This document shows, one piece after another, positions 23,780-30,417 of a DNA stretch of 37,002 nucleotides. Under the pieces are notes generated by a model, which saw nothing but the letters and a program-made list of their open reading frames with translations, was not told where the DNA came from and made no database searches. Origin of the DNA: an uncultured Succinivibrio sp. (lineage in GTDB: Bacteria > Pseudomonadota > Gammaproteobacteria > Enterobacterales > Succinivibrionaceae); NCBI GenBank assembly GCA_900767695.1, contig CAAGAC010000068.1, positions 1 to 37,002 on the forward strand, read 5' to 3'. The translations under genes were made by a program, and so were the position numbers. Each line of letters begins with the position of its first letter. Positions within the stretch are counted from its first letter, which is position 1.

Positions 23780-24601
23780 ATGTCAGCAATCGGCAAGGAT
23801 CAGCTCGAGATGATGGAGCACCTCAACGGGCTGCGCTGGAGCAAGCGCTGCCTCAAGGACTAGCGCCCTGTGGCGACGCGAGGGGCCAGGCGCTCGCCCG
23901 AGAGGGCCAGGAGGGCCTGCGAGGGCTTTCTGGAGGGCATTTGCGCCTTCACCGCTGCGGCGGCGCGCGAGCTTGCGCCAGACGGATGGTGGGTCGAGGA
24001 AGAGCATGTCAAGGCCCTGGCAGAAGGCCGCGAGCCTGAGGATGCCGCCGGCATCGGGCAGACGCGTGACTGGATCATCGACTTCTGCTATGCCTCGGCA
24101 ATTGTCGCCAGGCTGGTGGCTGATGGCGCGGAGATCTTAAGCCGCAGGAGCGTTGGAGAAATCATCGACGCCTGGCAGGGCGGCTTCCGCCATGGGAGCT
24201 CATCCCATGGCACTTTTCGCAAGACGGGGATCAAGCGCCGCAGGTTCAGAGGAGGGTGCGAGTTGAGGCTGCTCCCTCCGCCGTCATCCGATCTCGAGGG
24301 GATCTTCAGCAAGGGCGAGGCGTGGCTCAACGCAAGGATCCCCGATCCTCTGGAGCGGGCGCTGGGAGCAAGCTACTTCTTCCTGCGCAACATGTTCGTT
24401 TCCAAAAACGATGGTGCGCTCGGCCTGCTCGTAGTCGACCCTGCGGCGCGGGAAAAGCCTGCAAAACAGCATTTCAAACAGCTTCGGAGTGGGTCCGCCC
24501 TCCGTGGAGGTGCCTTCTGCCGCCTCCCTGAAGGCACCGCACAGTCAGAATCGCCCCTGGATCAGAGAAGATACTTTCTATGCTTCAATGTATGTTGCTA
24601 A
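23780..24601 (+). pseudogene. Decayed gene of unknown function with an amber codon
   Basis: AGGAG lies 9 bases before an ATG at 23780, which reads 27 codons (MSAIGKDQLEMMEHLNGLRW, ending KRCLKD) to a TAG at 23861-23863. The same frame is then open to 24601. The stretch up to about 24200 looks like genuine protein (AAARELAPDGWWVEEEHVKA, then TRDWIIDFCYASAIVARLV). The tail includes GSSSHGTFRKTGIK, LEGIFSKGEAWLNARIPDP and YFFLRNMFVSKNDGALGLLV, and may be a second gene fragment joined on. A GTG at 23870 could restart translation. I do not recognise the family. With the preceding decayed gene, it suggests a small accessory cluster being lost. Confidence 0.5.
24509..24538. other. Hairpin inside the decayed gene tail
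   Basis: A perfect 9-bp inverted repeat (GGTGCCTTC at 24509-24517 with GAAGGCACC at 24530-24538) has a 12-base loop and no T tract. It lies near the edge where base composition turns AT-rich ahead of hicA. Confidence 0.4.
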
Positions 24602-24750
24602 CTTTTTTCGGCAAACTCTTTCGCCATGATCACACTGATGATTGAAAAAAAACATAGGTATGAAAGATTTGACTTGTGTCTATATAAAATTCGTATTTTT
24701 TGCTATCCTACTGTAGAAAATCAAGGTAACGTTTAGATTGATCGCGTGGC

Positions 24751-24780
24751 TTGACACCAAATATGACACCATCATATAGT
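24751..24780 (+). promoter_or_regulatory. hicAB promoter with repeated operator-like sequence
   Basis: TTGACA (24751-24756), an 18-base spacer and TATAGT (24775-24780) form a good sigma-70 promoter. TGACACCA is repeated at 24752-24759 and 24764-24771, and TATGA/TCATA (24762-24766, 24772-24776) is inverted across the -10. HicB proteins commonly repress their own promoters, so these repeats are candidate binding sites. The AT-rich stretch 24602-24750 contains no gene I can support. Confidence 0.7.
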
Positions 24781-24797
24781 TAGAAGAGGAGCTCATC

Positions 24798-25049
24798 ATG
24801 TCGCAATGGGATAAGTTGTTAAGCCGAATCCTTTCCCTTTCAAAGGACGTTCGCTTTGATGAACTAAAAAAAGTACTGGAGAGCTACGGTTATGCGATGA
24901 ACGCTCCCAAAGGTGGAAGTAGCCATTATACGTTCCGCAAGGCGGGGAAAAGACCTATTACGATTCCGAAGCACGAGCCGATCAAAAAAATCTATGTAAA
25001 AATGGTTCGAGAAGCTATAGAGGATGAATTATTACATGAAAACGATTGA
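24798..25049 (+). CDS. hicA: HicA-type mRNA-interferase toxin
   Basis: This 83-residue toxin folds like a double-stranded-RNA-binding domain and cleaves mRNA when free of its antitoxin. The helix DELKKVLESYGYAMN is followed by the signature GGSSHYTFRKAGKRPITIP with the catalytic histidine H43. A basic C-terminal helix (KKIYVKMVREAIEDELL) ends the protein. Length and layout are normal for HicA. GAGGAG lies 8 bases upstream of the ATG, and a clear promoter lies at 24751. The gene is markedly AT-rich compared with the chromosome around it, which suggests acquisition by transfer. It overlaps the start of hicB by 14 bases. Confidence 0.92.
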   Translation: MSQWDKLLSRILSLSKDVRFDELKKVLESYGYAMNAPKGGSSHYTFRKAGKRPITIPKHEPIKKIYVKMVREAIEDELLHEND

Positions 25050-25398
25050 TTATTATATGAAACTTCCGTACAGACTTGAAATCGTTCCTGATCCGGATGA
25101 GGGAGGTTATGCAGCCCGTTACCCAGAGCTCCCTGGTTGTATTACTGTTGGGGAAACTTTGGAATCCGTTGTAAAGAATGCTGCGGATGCAAAAAAAGCA
25201 TGGCTAGAAGCCGCCTTGGAGGAGGGAATAGAGATAGCCGAACCAGCTTCATTGGATGATTATTCGGGGCAATTTAAACTGAGGATCCCAAGAAGCCTCC
25301 ATTGGTCTCTTGCCGAACATTCGAAGCGAGAAGGGGTCAGCATGAACCAGTATTGTGTTTATCTGCTTTCCAAAAATGATGCTCTTTTGAATGCATGA
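25036..25398 (+). CDS. hicB: HicB-type antitoxin
   Basis: This 120-residue antitoxin has a partial RNase-H-like domain (LEIVPDPDEGGYAARYPELP, then GCITVGETLESVVKNA). A C-terminal ribbon-helix-helix type DNA-binding part follows (FKLRIPRSLHWSLAEHS, then EGVSMNQYCVYLLSK). It binds and blocks HicA and probably represses the promoter at 24751. I start it at the ATG at 25036 because AGAGGA lies about 11 bases before it. An in-frame ATG at 25024 is also open but worse placed. AT-rich like hicA. The intact overlap and full length suggest a working pair. Confidence 0.9.
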   Translation: MKTIDYYMKLPYRLEIVPDPDEGGYAARYPELPGCITVGETLESVVKNAADAKKAWLEAALEEGIEIAEPASLDDYSGQFKLRIPRSLHWSLAEHSKREGVSMNQYCVYLLSKNDALLNA

Positions 25399-25429
25399 AG
25401 AAAAGCTTGTAGTCTTTTCTGATTCAAAT

Positions 25430-25546
25430 ACATGCAATTTCCGCAAGACTGGGATCAAAGTTGAAGACTTCGATGTAAAGCATGGTCAAGTCAAGCTAGT
25501 TCTGCCGCGACTGGAGCGCCAGCCGCAGGACGCCGCCATCTCATGA
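25430..25546 (+). pseudogene. Gene-tail remnant downstream of hicB
   Basis: An open frame without a start reads NFRKTGIKVEDFDVKHGQ, then VKLVLPRLERQPQDAAIS, to a TGA. Its first part matches TFRKTGIK in the decayed gene before hicAB. At DNA level TTTCCGCAAGACTGGGATCAA (25438 on) differs at two positions from the copy starting at 24215. It has GC-rich chromosomal codon use from about 25490. Probably the 3' end of a gene related to the tail at 24205-24300. Confidence 0.45.
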
Positions 25547-25929
25547 ATGCACCTTTACTAGTGCATCGAGGTGAAGTCTTCAGTCTCAAAACCTGACTTG
25601 ATGCACCTTGCATGAGCGCTGAGCCTGCATCGCGCCCCTCGCCGCCTCCCTTATATATGCGCTCCCATCCAACTCGTCTGCTGTGCTCCTGCTAGCCACC
25701 CGGCCAGGTTTCAAAACTATCATCCTGATCTTTCAAGTCTTAAGCCGAGTATTCCAAACTCCCCAAAAAGATGCACTAAAAGCGTGCTAATGGTGCGATT
25801 ATTTGGTGCACGTGACTTCAATTTGCCCAATCCCGATCTGTAAATCAATTTTTGTTTGCACCTAAATGGCCGCAAGACTATCGTGAAAACGCAATGTTGA
25901 TTTGCCTTCCACAAGAGGAGATTACAGAT
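25547..25929 (+). promoter_or_regulatory. Upstream region of amtB-glnK with a possible NtrC site
   Basis: This region of about 380 bases contains no gene that I can support. TGCACTAAAAGCGTGCT at 25772-25788 resembles the NtrC site TGCAC-N6/7-GTGCA. GGTGCG at 25792 and GGTGCAC at 25805 provide further half sites, as expected for a nitrogen-regulated operon. I looked for a -24/-12 sigma-54 promoter and did not find a good one. Confidence 0.4.
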
Positions 25930-27237
25930 ATGAGATTATCGAAATTAACCATGTTGGCAGGAGCGCTGGCTGCACCGGCAGTCGCGTTGGCCGAAGACGA
26001 GACGCCCACTCTGAGCACCTCGGACAACGGCTTCATCCTGATGTCGGCCATGCTCGTGCTTTTGATGTCGGTCCCTGCGATCGGCCTCTTCTACGGCGGC
26101 ATGGCGCGCGCCAAGAACGTGCTGTCCACCATTGAGCAGACCCTCGCGGTGTTCTGCATCGCGATCCTGCTGTGGTTCGTCATCGGCTACAGCTTCGCCT
26201 TCGGCGGGACCGACGGGTTCCTGGGCGACTTCTTCGGCGGCTTCAGCAAGACGCTGCTCGTCGGCATCACCCCTGACTCCCTCAGCGGAACTCTCTCCGA
26301 GTACACCTGGGTGATCTTCCAGGGTGCGTTCTGCGCCATTTCCTCATGCCTGATCGTCGGCGCCACCGTCGAGCGCGTGAAGTTCCCGGCACTGCTCCTG
26401 GCAGTGGCCATCTGGATCGTTCTCTCCTATGCGCCTCTGTGCCACATGGTCTGGGGCGGCGGCTTCATCGACAGCGTGTTCCATTCCTATGACTTCGCCG
26501 GCGGCACCGTGGTTCACATCAACGCAGGCATCTGCGGCATCGTGGGCGCGTTCATGATCGGCAAGCGCCATGATCTCGGCCGCACCGTGATGGCTCCGCA
26601 CAACGTGTCGTTCACCTACATCGGCTCCGCCCTCCTGTGGATCGGCTGGCTGGGCTTCAACGCCGGCTCCGAGCTTGTCGCTGACGGCATCTCCGCCCTT
26701 GCCTTCATCAACACCGTGATCTGCCCTGCCGCTGCCGCCATGTCCTGGATGGCAGGCGAGTGGATGCTCTTCAAGAAGCCGTCCACCCTCGGCACTGCTT
26801 CCGGCGTCGTTGCCGGCCTCGTTGCCATCACCCCGGCCTGCGCCTTCGTCGGCCCGGTCGGCGCCCTTGTCATAGGCATTGCCGCCGGCTTCATCTGCCT
26901 GTGGGGCGTCCACGGCTTCAAGAAGCTCACCGGCATTGACGACTCCCTCGACGTGTTCGGCGTCCACGGCATCGGCGGCATCACCGGCGCCCTGCTCACC
27001 GGCGTGTTCTGCTCCCCGGCTCTTGGCGGCCAGGGCTTCAAGGAAGGCTGGGATTCCATCGCCGGCCAGTTCTACGGCCAGTTCATGTCGGTGGTTGTGA
27101 CCATCGTCTGGAGCCTCGTGGTTTCCGTCATCGCCTTCAAGATCGCCGACATTCTCATCGGCATCAGGGTCTCCCCTGAGGAGGAGTCCGAGGGCCTCGA
27201 CCTGGCAACCCACGGCGAGCGCGGCTACAACCTCTAA
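25930..27237 (+). CDS. amtB: Ammonium transporter (Amt/Mep/Rh family)
   Basis: This 435-residue inner-membrane ammonium channel is about as long as E. coli AmtB (428). A signal-like N-terminus (about residues 1-21) precedes about eleven spans. The pore histidine pair is visible as H196 in GGTVVHINAGICGIVGAF and H346 in DVFGVHGIGGITGALLTGVF. The conserved aspartate D188 lies in HSYDFAGG. The start is placed at the ATG at 25930 because GAGGAG lies 9 bases before it. A TTG further upstream (25852) would add 26 residues that do not resemble the family. It forms an operon with glnK 19 bases downstream, whose product blocks the channel when nitrogen is plentiful. Confidence 0.95.
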   Translation: MRLSKLTMLAGALAAPAVALAEDETPTLSTSDNGFILMSAMLVLLMSVPAIGLFYGGMARAKNVLSTIEQTLAVFCIAILLWFVIGYSFAFGGTDGFLGDFFGGFSKTLLVGITPDSLSGTLSEYTWVIFQGAFCAISSCLIVGATVERVKFPALLLAVAIWIVLSYAPLCHMVWGGGFIDSVFHSYDFAGGTVVHINAGICGIVGAFMIGKRHDLGRTVMAPHNVSFTYIGSALLWIGWLGFNAGSELVADGISALAFINTVICPAAAAMSWMAGEWMLFKKPSTLGTASGVVAGLVAITPACAFVGPVGALVIGIAAGFICLWGVHGFKKLTGIDDSLDVFGVHGIGGITGALLTGVFCSPALGGQGFKEGWDSIAGQFYGQFMSVVVTIVWSLVVSVIAFKIADILIGIRVSPEEESEGLDLATHGERGYNL

Positions 27238-27256
27238 CCTGTTCTGGAGTTGAAAT

Positions 27257-27595
27257 ATGAAAAGGATTGTTGCAATCATCAAACCGTTCAAGCTGGACGA
27301 TGTGCGCGAGGCGCTGGCTGACATCGGCGTTTCGGGAATGACAGTGTCGGACGTCAAGGGCTTCGGCCGCCAGAAGGGCCACACCGAGCTCTACCGCGGC
27401 GCCGAGTACGTGGTCGATTTCCTGCCCAAGTCAAAGCTTGAGATCGTCGTGAAGGATCAGGATGTCGACAAGTGCGTGAAGGCCATCATCGGCGCCGCGC
27501 ACACCGGCAAGATTGGCGACGGCAAGATCTTCATCTCGGACGTGTCCCGCATCATCAGGATCCGCACCGGTGAGGAGAACGAGGAAGCCGTCTGA
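27257..27595 (+). CDS. glnK: PII nitrogen regulatory protein GlnK
   Basis: This 112-residue PII signalling protein has the standard start MKRIVAIIKPFKLDDVREAL. The T-loop includes the uridylylation tyrosine Y51 in YRGAEYVVDFLP, and the nucleotide-binding B-loop is TGKIGDGKIF. It senses 2-oxoglutarate and ATP/ADP and inserts its T-loop into the AmtB trimer to stop ammonium uptake. Its place directly after amtB is the reverse of the common glnK-amtB order but keeps the functional link. The gene ends before a very clear terminator. Confidence 0.96.
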   Translation: MKRIVAIIKPFKLDDVREALADIGVSGMTVSDVKGFGRQKGHTELYRGAEYVVDFLPKSKLEIVVKDQDVDKCVKAIIGAAHTGKIGDGKIFISDVSRIIRIRTGEENEEAV

Positions 27596-27615
27596 GGATT
27601 TCTCCTCTGAAGCAG

Positions 27616-27638
27616 GGCCGCCGCAAGGCGGCCTTTTT
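27616..27638 (+). terminator. Rho-independent terminator of amtB-glnK
   Basis: A perfect 7-bp GGCCGCC/GGCGGCC stem is closed by a stable GCAA tetraloop and followed by TTTTT. It begins 20 bases after the glnK stop. Confidence 0.92.
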
Positions 27639-27689
27639 AGTTCATGCAGCGGCGTGCGTCCAAGGTGGATTGGTCGCTGGCGTGCACTC

Positions 27690-29333
27690 CTAATCCTGCC
27701 CGAACATCTGCTCGACGAGATGGTCGAGTTCGGCCTTGCAGCTCCCAGACGGCGGCTCACGCCTTCTGATGCACTCCCTCACCAATGAGACGGCCTTCTG
27801 CGCCAGGGCGCCCTCCCAGTCGGGGATCGGGAATCTTTCGACAAACTGCTTTTGGAACCTGCGCTTCCCGGAGAGCAGCCTGTTGTTGAAGCTCAGGTCG
27901 TAGAACCTCTCGATGAAGGCGCTGTTGGCAACCGCCAGGGCAAGGAGCGCCACGTCCTTGGGGCAATCCTCGCTCAGGTCCAGCCAGTAGCAGTCGCCGT
28001 TGACTACGCTGCCGCTGTCATCAAGCCAGAACTCGGGCTTCTCCGAGATGTCCCGAAAGACTATCTTGCGGCGAGCCCACGCGGCAGCCTGCTGCGGGAT
28101 CCAGATCTCGTGCCATTTCCGGTGCGCCATTTCCATGTAAAGCCTTCCTGAGAGCTGAGCGTAGTGCTCGAGCAGGTAGCTTCTTGACCTTGGATACTTG
28201 TCCAAATCGACGGGGACGGTCCTGGAGCCTTTCGCTTCATGCGGGTAGAGAACCTTCCACTGTCGAAGATCCTTGCCGATGATCTGGCCCGCATTGCGAT
28301 GCGTCGTGAGCGGGCGGAGCTGCTCCAGGTCCGCCTTGGCGCCAGTCCAGTCATCGCCTATGAACACATCGTCGGCGGAGGTCTTGATCCCGATGCGGAT
28401 GCGCCCGACCGCGGAGAACTCGATCCTGGTGTTCCTTCTTGCCTTTTCAAGCCACAGCTCGTCCTCAGGCGTTGCCAGCCTCCACAGGCCCTCCTCTCCA
28501 GAGCAGTTCAACGGTCCCTGCCTGAAGGCGAAGCATCTGCCGTCAGCAAGCCTGCACGAGCCAGATGAGCCTATCCCATCGAGGATGCTCTTCATCTCCC
28601 TTTGCGGTGTGGCGGCGTGATCCTCGTAGGCCGATGAAAATGGTACGCGGCTGCCCGCGTCAGTGCGTCCGCGCCCGAATATGAGCACGCAGGGGAGGAC
28701 CGATGCCTTGAACAGGCCGGAGTCTCCCAGATCGGTGATCTGGCGGAGGGCGTAATTGGTCAACATGAACTGCATGACAGGCTTTCCGGCCTGGACCGCC
28801 ATGAGCTTGTTCGATGCGATGAACCCGGCGATCCCGTCCTCCTTCAGGACCTCCCTTGCAAGAAGGAGAAAGGCATAGCAGATGTCGGTGCGTCCTCCAA
28901 GCCCAAGCTTCCGCGCAAGCGCGCTTGTTTTGTCCCGTCCGAGGACTTGGGCGCGGACATAGGGAGGATTGGCTATGACAAGATCAAACCTGCCGGCTTT
29001 TCCTCCCTCTGCGTCAGCGAGGAAGTCGTCATGCCTGATCTCAATAAGCGCGGACGGGTGCTTTTCCTTCAGGATCCGGCGCGCCCTGTCTGCTGCCTCA
29101 AAGTCGGTTTCGTACCCGACGACTCTCACCTTCATGTGAAGGGCGGAGGCCCTGCTTATCAGCGGGTCAAGCAGCGCCCCTTGTCCTGCTGCAGGATCAA
29201 GGATCGAGACAGCGTCGCGGCCACTTGCCACCTGCCAGTGCCGGAGCATCTGATCCGCAACATACTCGGCAAGCAGGGGAGGCGTGTAGAACCGCCCGGC
29301 TTCCTTGTGCTCGCTGAAGTTCTTAAATCTCAT
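27690..29333 (-). CDS. Orphan N6-adenine DNA methyltransferase, TaqI/Eco57I-like
   Basis: This 547-residue gamma-type amino-methyltransferase starts with motif X (GRFYTPPLLAEYVADQML), then SAM-binding motif I DPAAGQG (46-52). An acidic residue follows in GYETDFEAADRA, and the catalytic NPPY is at 122-125. From about residue 250 the rest resembles the DNA-recognition part of M.TaqI and BpuSI/Eco57I-type enzymes (RIRIGIKTSADDVFIGDD and RKIVFRDISEKPEFWLDDSG). No nuclease motif is fused and no restriction gene is adjacent. It could be a solitary methylase, the remnant of a type II system, or a self-protecting enzyme. The ribosome site is weak. It is convergent with glnK and divergent from the frameshifted secreted-protein gene. 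Confidence 0.88.
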   Translation of the reverse strand: MRFKNFSEHKEAGRFYTPPLLAEYVADQMLRHWQVASGRDAVSILDPAAGQGALLDPLISRASALHMKVRVVGYETDFEAADRARRILKEKHPSALIEIRHDDFLADAEGGKAGRFDLVIANPPYVRAQVLGRDKTSALARKLGLGGRTDICYAFLLLAREVLKEDGIAGFIASNKLMAVQAGKPVMQFMLTNYALRQITDLGDSGLFKASVLPCVLIFGRGRTDAGSRVPFSSAYEDHAATPQREMKSILDGIGSSGSCRLADGRCFAFRQGPLNCSGEEGLWRLATPEDELWLEKARRNTRIEFSAVGRIRIGIKTSADDVFIGDDWTGAKADLEQLRPLTTHRNAGQIIGKDLRQWKVLYPHEAKGSRTVPVDLDKYPRSRSYLLEHYAQLSGRLYMEMAHRKWHEIWIPQQAAAWARRKIVFRDISEKPEFWLDDSGSVVNGDCYWLDLSEDCPKDVALLALAVANSAFIERFYDLSFNNRLLSGKRRFQKQFVERFPIPDWEGALAQKAVSLVRECIRRREPPSGSCKAELDHLVEQMFGQD

Positions 29334-29647
29334 TGGGTTGGTCTTGCGACAGGGCCTCAGGGAGGCATGGTCACTCAGACGGAATGCAAGTCCAGGGTGG
29401 CAGAAAGCCCTCAGGCTTGGCCTGCCAGCGTTTGAGCCAGGGCTTGAACACGCGATCGCTTCATCATATAGCGGCGCTGCCCTTGGATCCCGCCATCACG
29501 GCCTGATCCAAGGGCAGTGTTCGATCCCGATCACGATGCTGGCGCGAGGTGCTTTGCAGGTTCTGGCTTCCCCGGCTTATGATGCGCCATCCTCAGGCCG
29601 CAGCAGTTCTGCGCGAGCAGGTTCAGGATTTCATGGAGAGTTAACGA
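29334..29647. promoter_or_regulatory. Divergent intergenic region with a long hairpin
   Basis: This 314-base stretch is non-coding as far as I can tell. It contains a perfect 13-bp inverted repeat, CTGCCCTTGGATC (29477-29489) with GATCCAAGGGCAG (29505-29517), around a 15-base loop. The repeat can be extended by G-T and C-G pairs. There is no T tract on either side. It might be an operator, a leader structure or a small-RNA element. Confidence 0.5.
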
Positions 29648-30359
29648 ATGGTCAGGACCTCCATCGCCAAGGCCGCCATCGCGGCATCAGCTCTTGCCGC
29701 TGCGTTTTCAATCGGCGGGCGCAACACTTTCGAGCAGGCCATAAATCAATTCACAAACACGGACGAGACCGACATGAAGGTCAAATGCACTTTCCACGGA
29801 GACGAGGACACCTGCCTCTTCATGGACAAGTACGATGATGTGTTCAACCAGTGCACCAGATGGGAGAGCGGCATCGCTCTGTGCAGAGCTTGGAAAGATC
29901 TGGACCTACGGCGAGAAGGCGATCCATCCTGAAAAGGTGAAGGCGCAGAAGTACTTCGACATGGGATGCGAGTTCAAGAGCAATGAGAGCTGTGATCTCG
30001 CGCTCAAGCACAAGAACGGCACCATGCCGGAGAAGGCCGAGGACGTCCTCCCGGGAGTCGAAGTCTCAAGCTACGAGACGCAGCTGCGCGCCTTCGCCGG
30101 CCACACGCTCCTCGCTTACGCGGTCAACACCTGCCCGGGGCCGGTGTCGGATGTGGAGTTGGAGCAGGCCGAAAACATCAAGGCCTATGGCCGCAAGCAC
30201 TACCCCTCGATCCGGGCGCAGTTCCACGAGTACTGGACGAGCGGCATGGGCATGTACCCCGGGCGCGACAAGCGCTGGTACGTTCGCGCGTCGCGCAACA
30301 TGAACCTGCGCCCCGGGATGGAGGACACCGGCGTCATGGGCTGGCTCCTCTCAGAATGA
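29648..30359 (+). pseudogene. Frameshifted cysteine-rich secreted protein gene
   Basis: The first frame encodes 94 residues from the ATG at 29648. It has a signal-like start (MVRTSIAKAAIAASALAAAF), then cysteine-spaced sequence (MKVKCTFHGDEDTCLFMDKY, ESGIALC). The natural continuation is in another frame: LCAELGKIWTYGEKAI, then KVKAQKYFDMGCEFKSNESC, to 30359. Joining them near 29882 gives one protein of about 220 residues, with a middle that resembles Sel1-like cysteine repeats. The break is explained by loss of a GC pair from TGCGCAGAG. The site is the tip of a GCTCTG-TG-CAGAGC hairpin (29876-29889). The second frame is otherwise open for 174 codons, so the damage is recent or is a sequencing error. 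Function unknown. Confidence 0.6.
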
Positions 30360-30381
30360 TCGAGCTCAAGGAGCATGAAGC

Positions 30382-30407
30382 AAGGCCTGCCGCTTGGGCA
30401 GGCCTTT
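30382..30407. terminator. Bidirectional terminator between convergent genes
   Basis: A perfect 10-bp AAGGCCTGCC/GGCAGGCCTT stem with a 5-base loop lies 22 bases after the secreted-protein frame and 11 bases before the GH1 stop on the other strand. It serves both directions, though the T tracts are short. Confidence 0.75.
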
Positions 30408-30417
30408 ACATTGATTG

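Noticed and set aside
23600..23863. Stop-codon recoding (selenocysteine at TGA 23600 or pyrrolysine at TAG 23861)
   Set aside because: No SECIS-like hairpin is evident after the TGA, the first gene also needs a frameshift, and no pyrrolysine gene is seen. Gene decay is simpler.
25790..25860. Sigma-54 promoter before amtB
   Set aside because: GG and GC pairs are present, but none have the required 10-base spacing of a -24/-12 element.
26344..27384. Minus-strand frame of 346 codons across amtB and glnK
   Set aside because: Both plus-strand genes are certain. The antisense translation is an Ala/Asp/Glu/His-rich artefact.
29876..29890. Programmed ribosomal frameshift in the secreted-protein gene
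   Set aside because: There is no slippery heptamer at the junction, and a 2-base loss at a hairpin tip explains it better.
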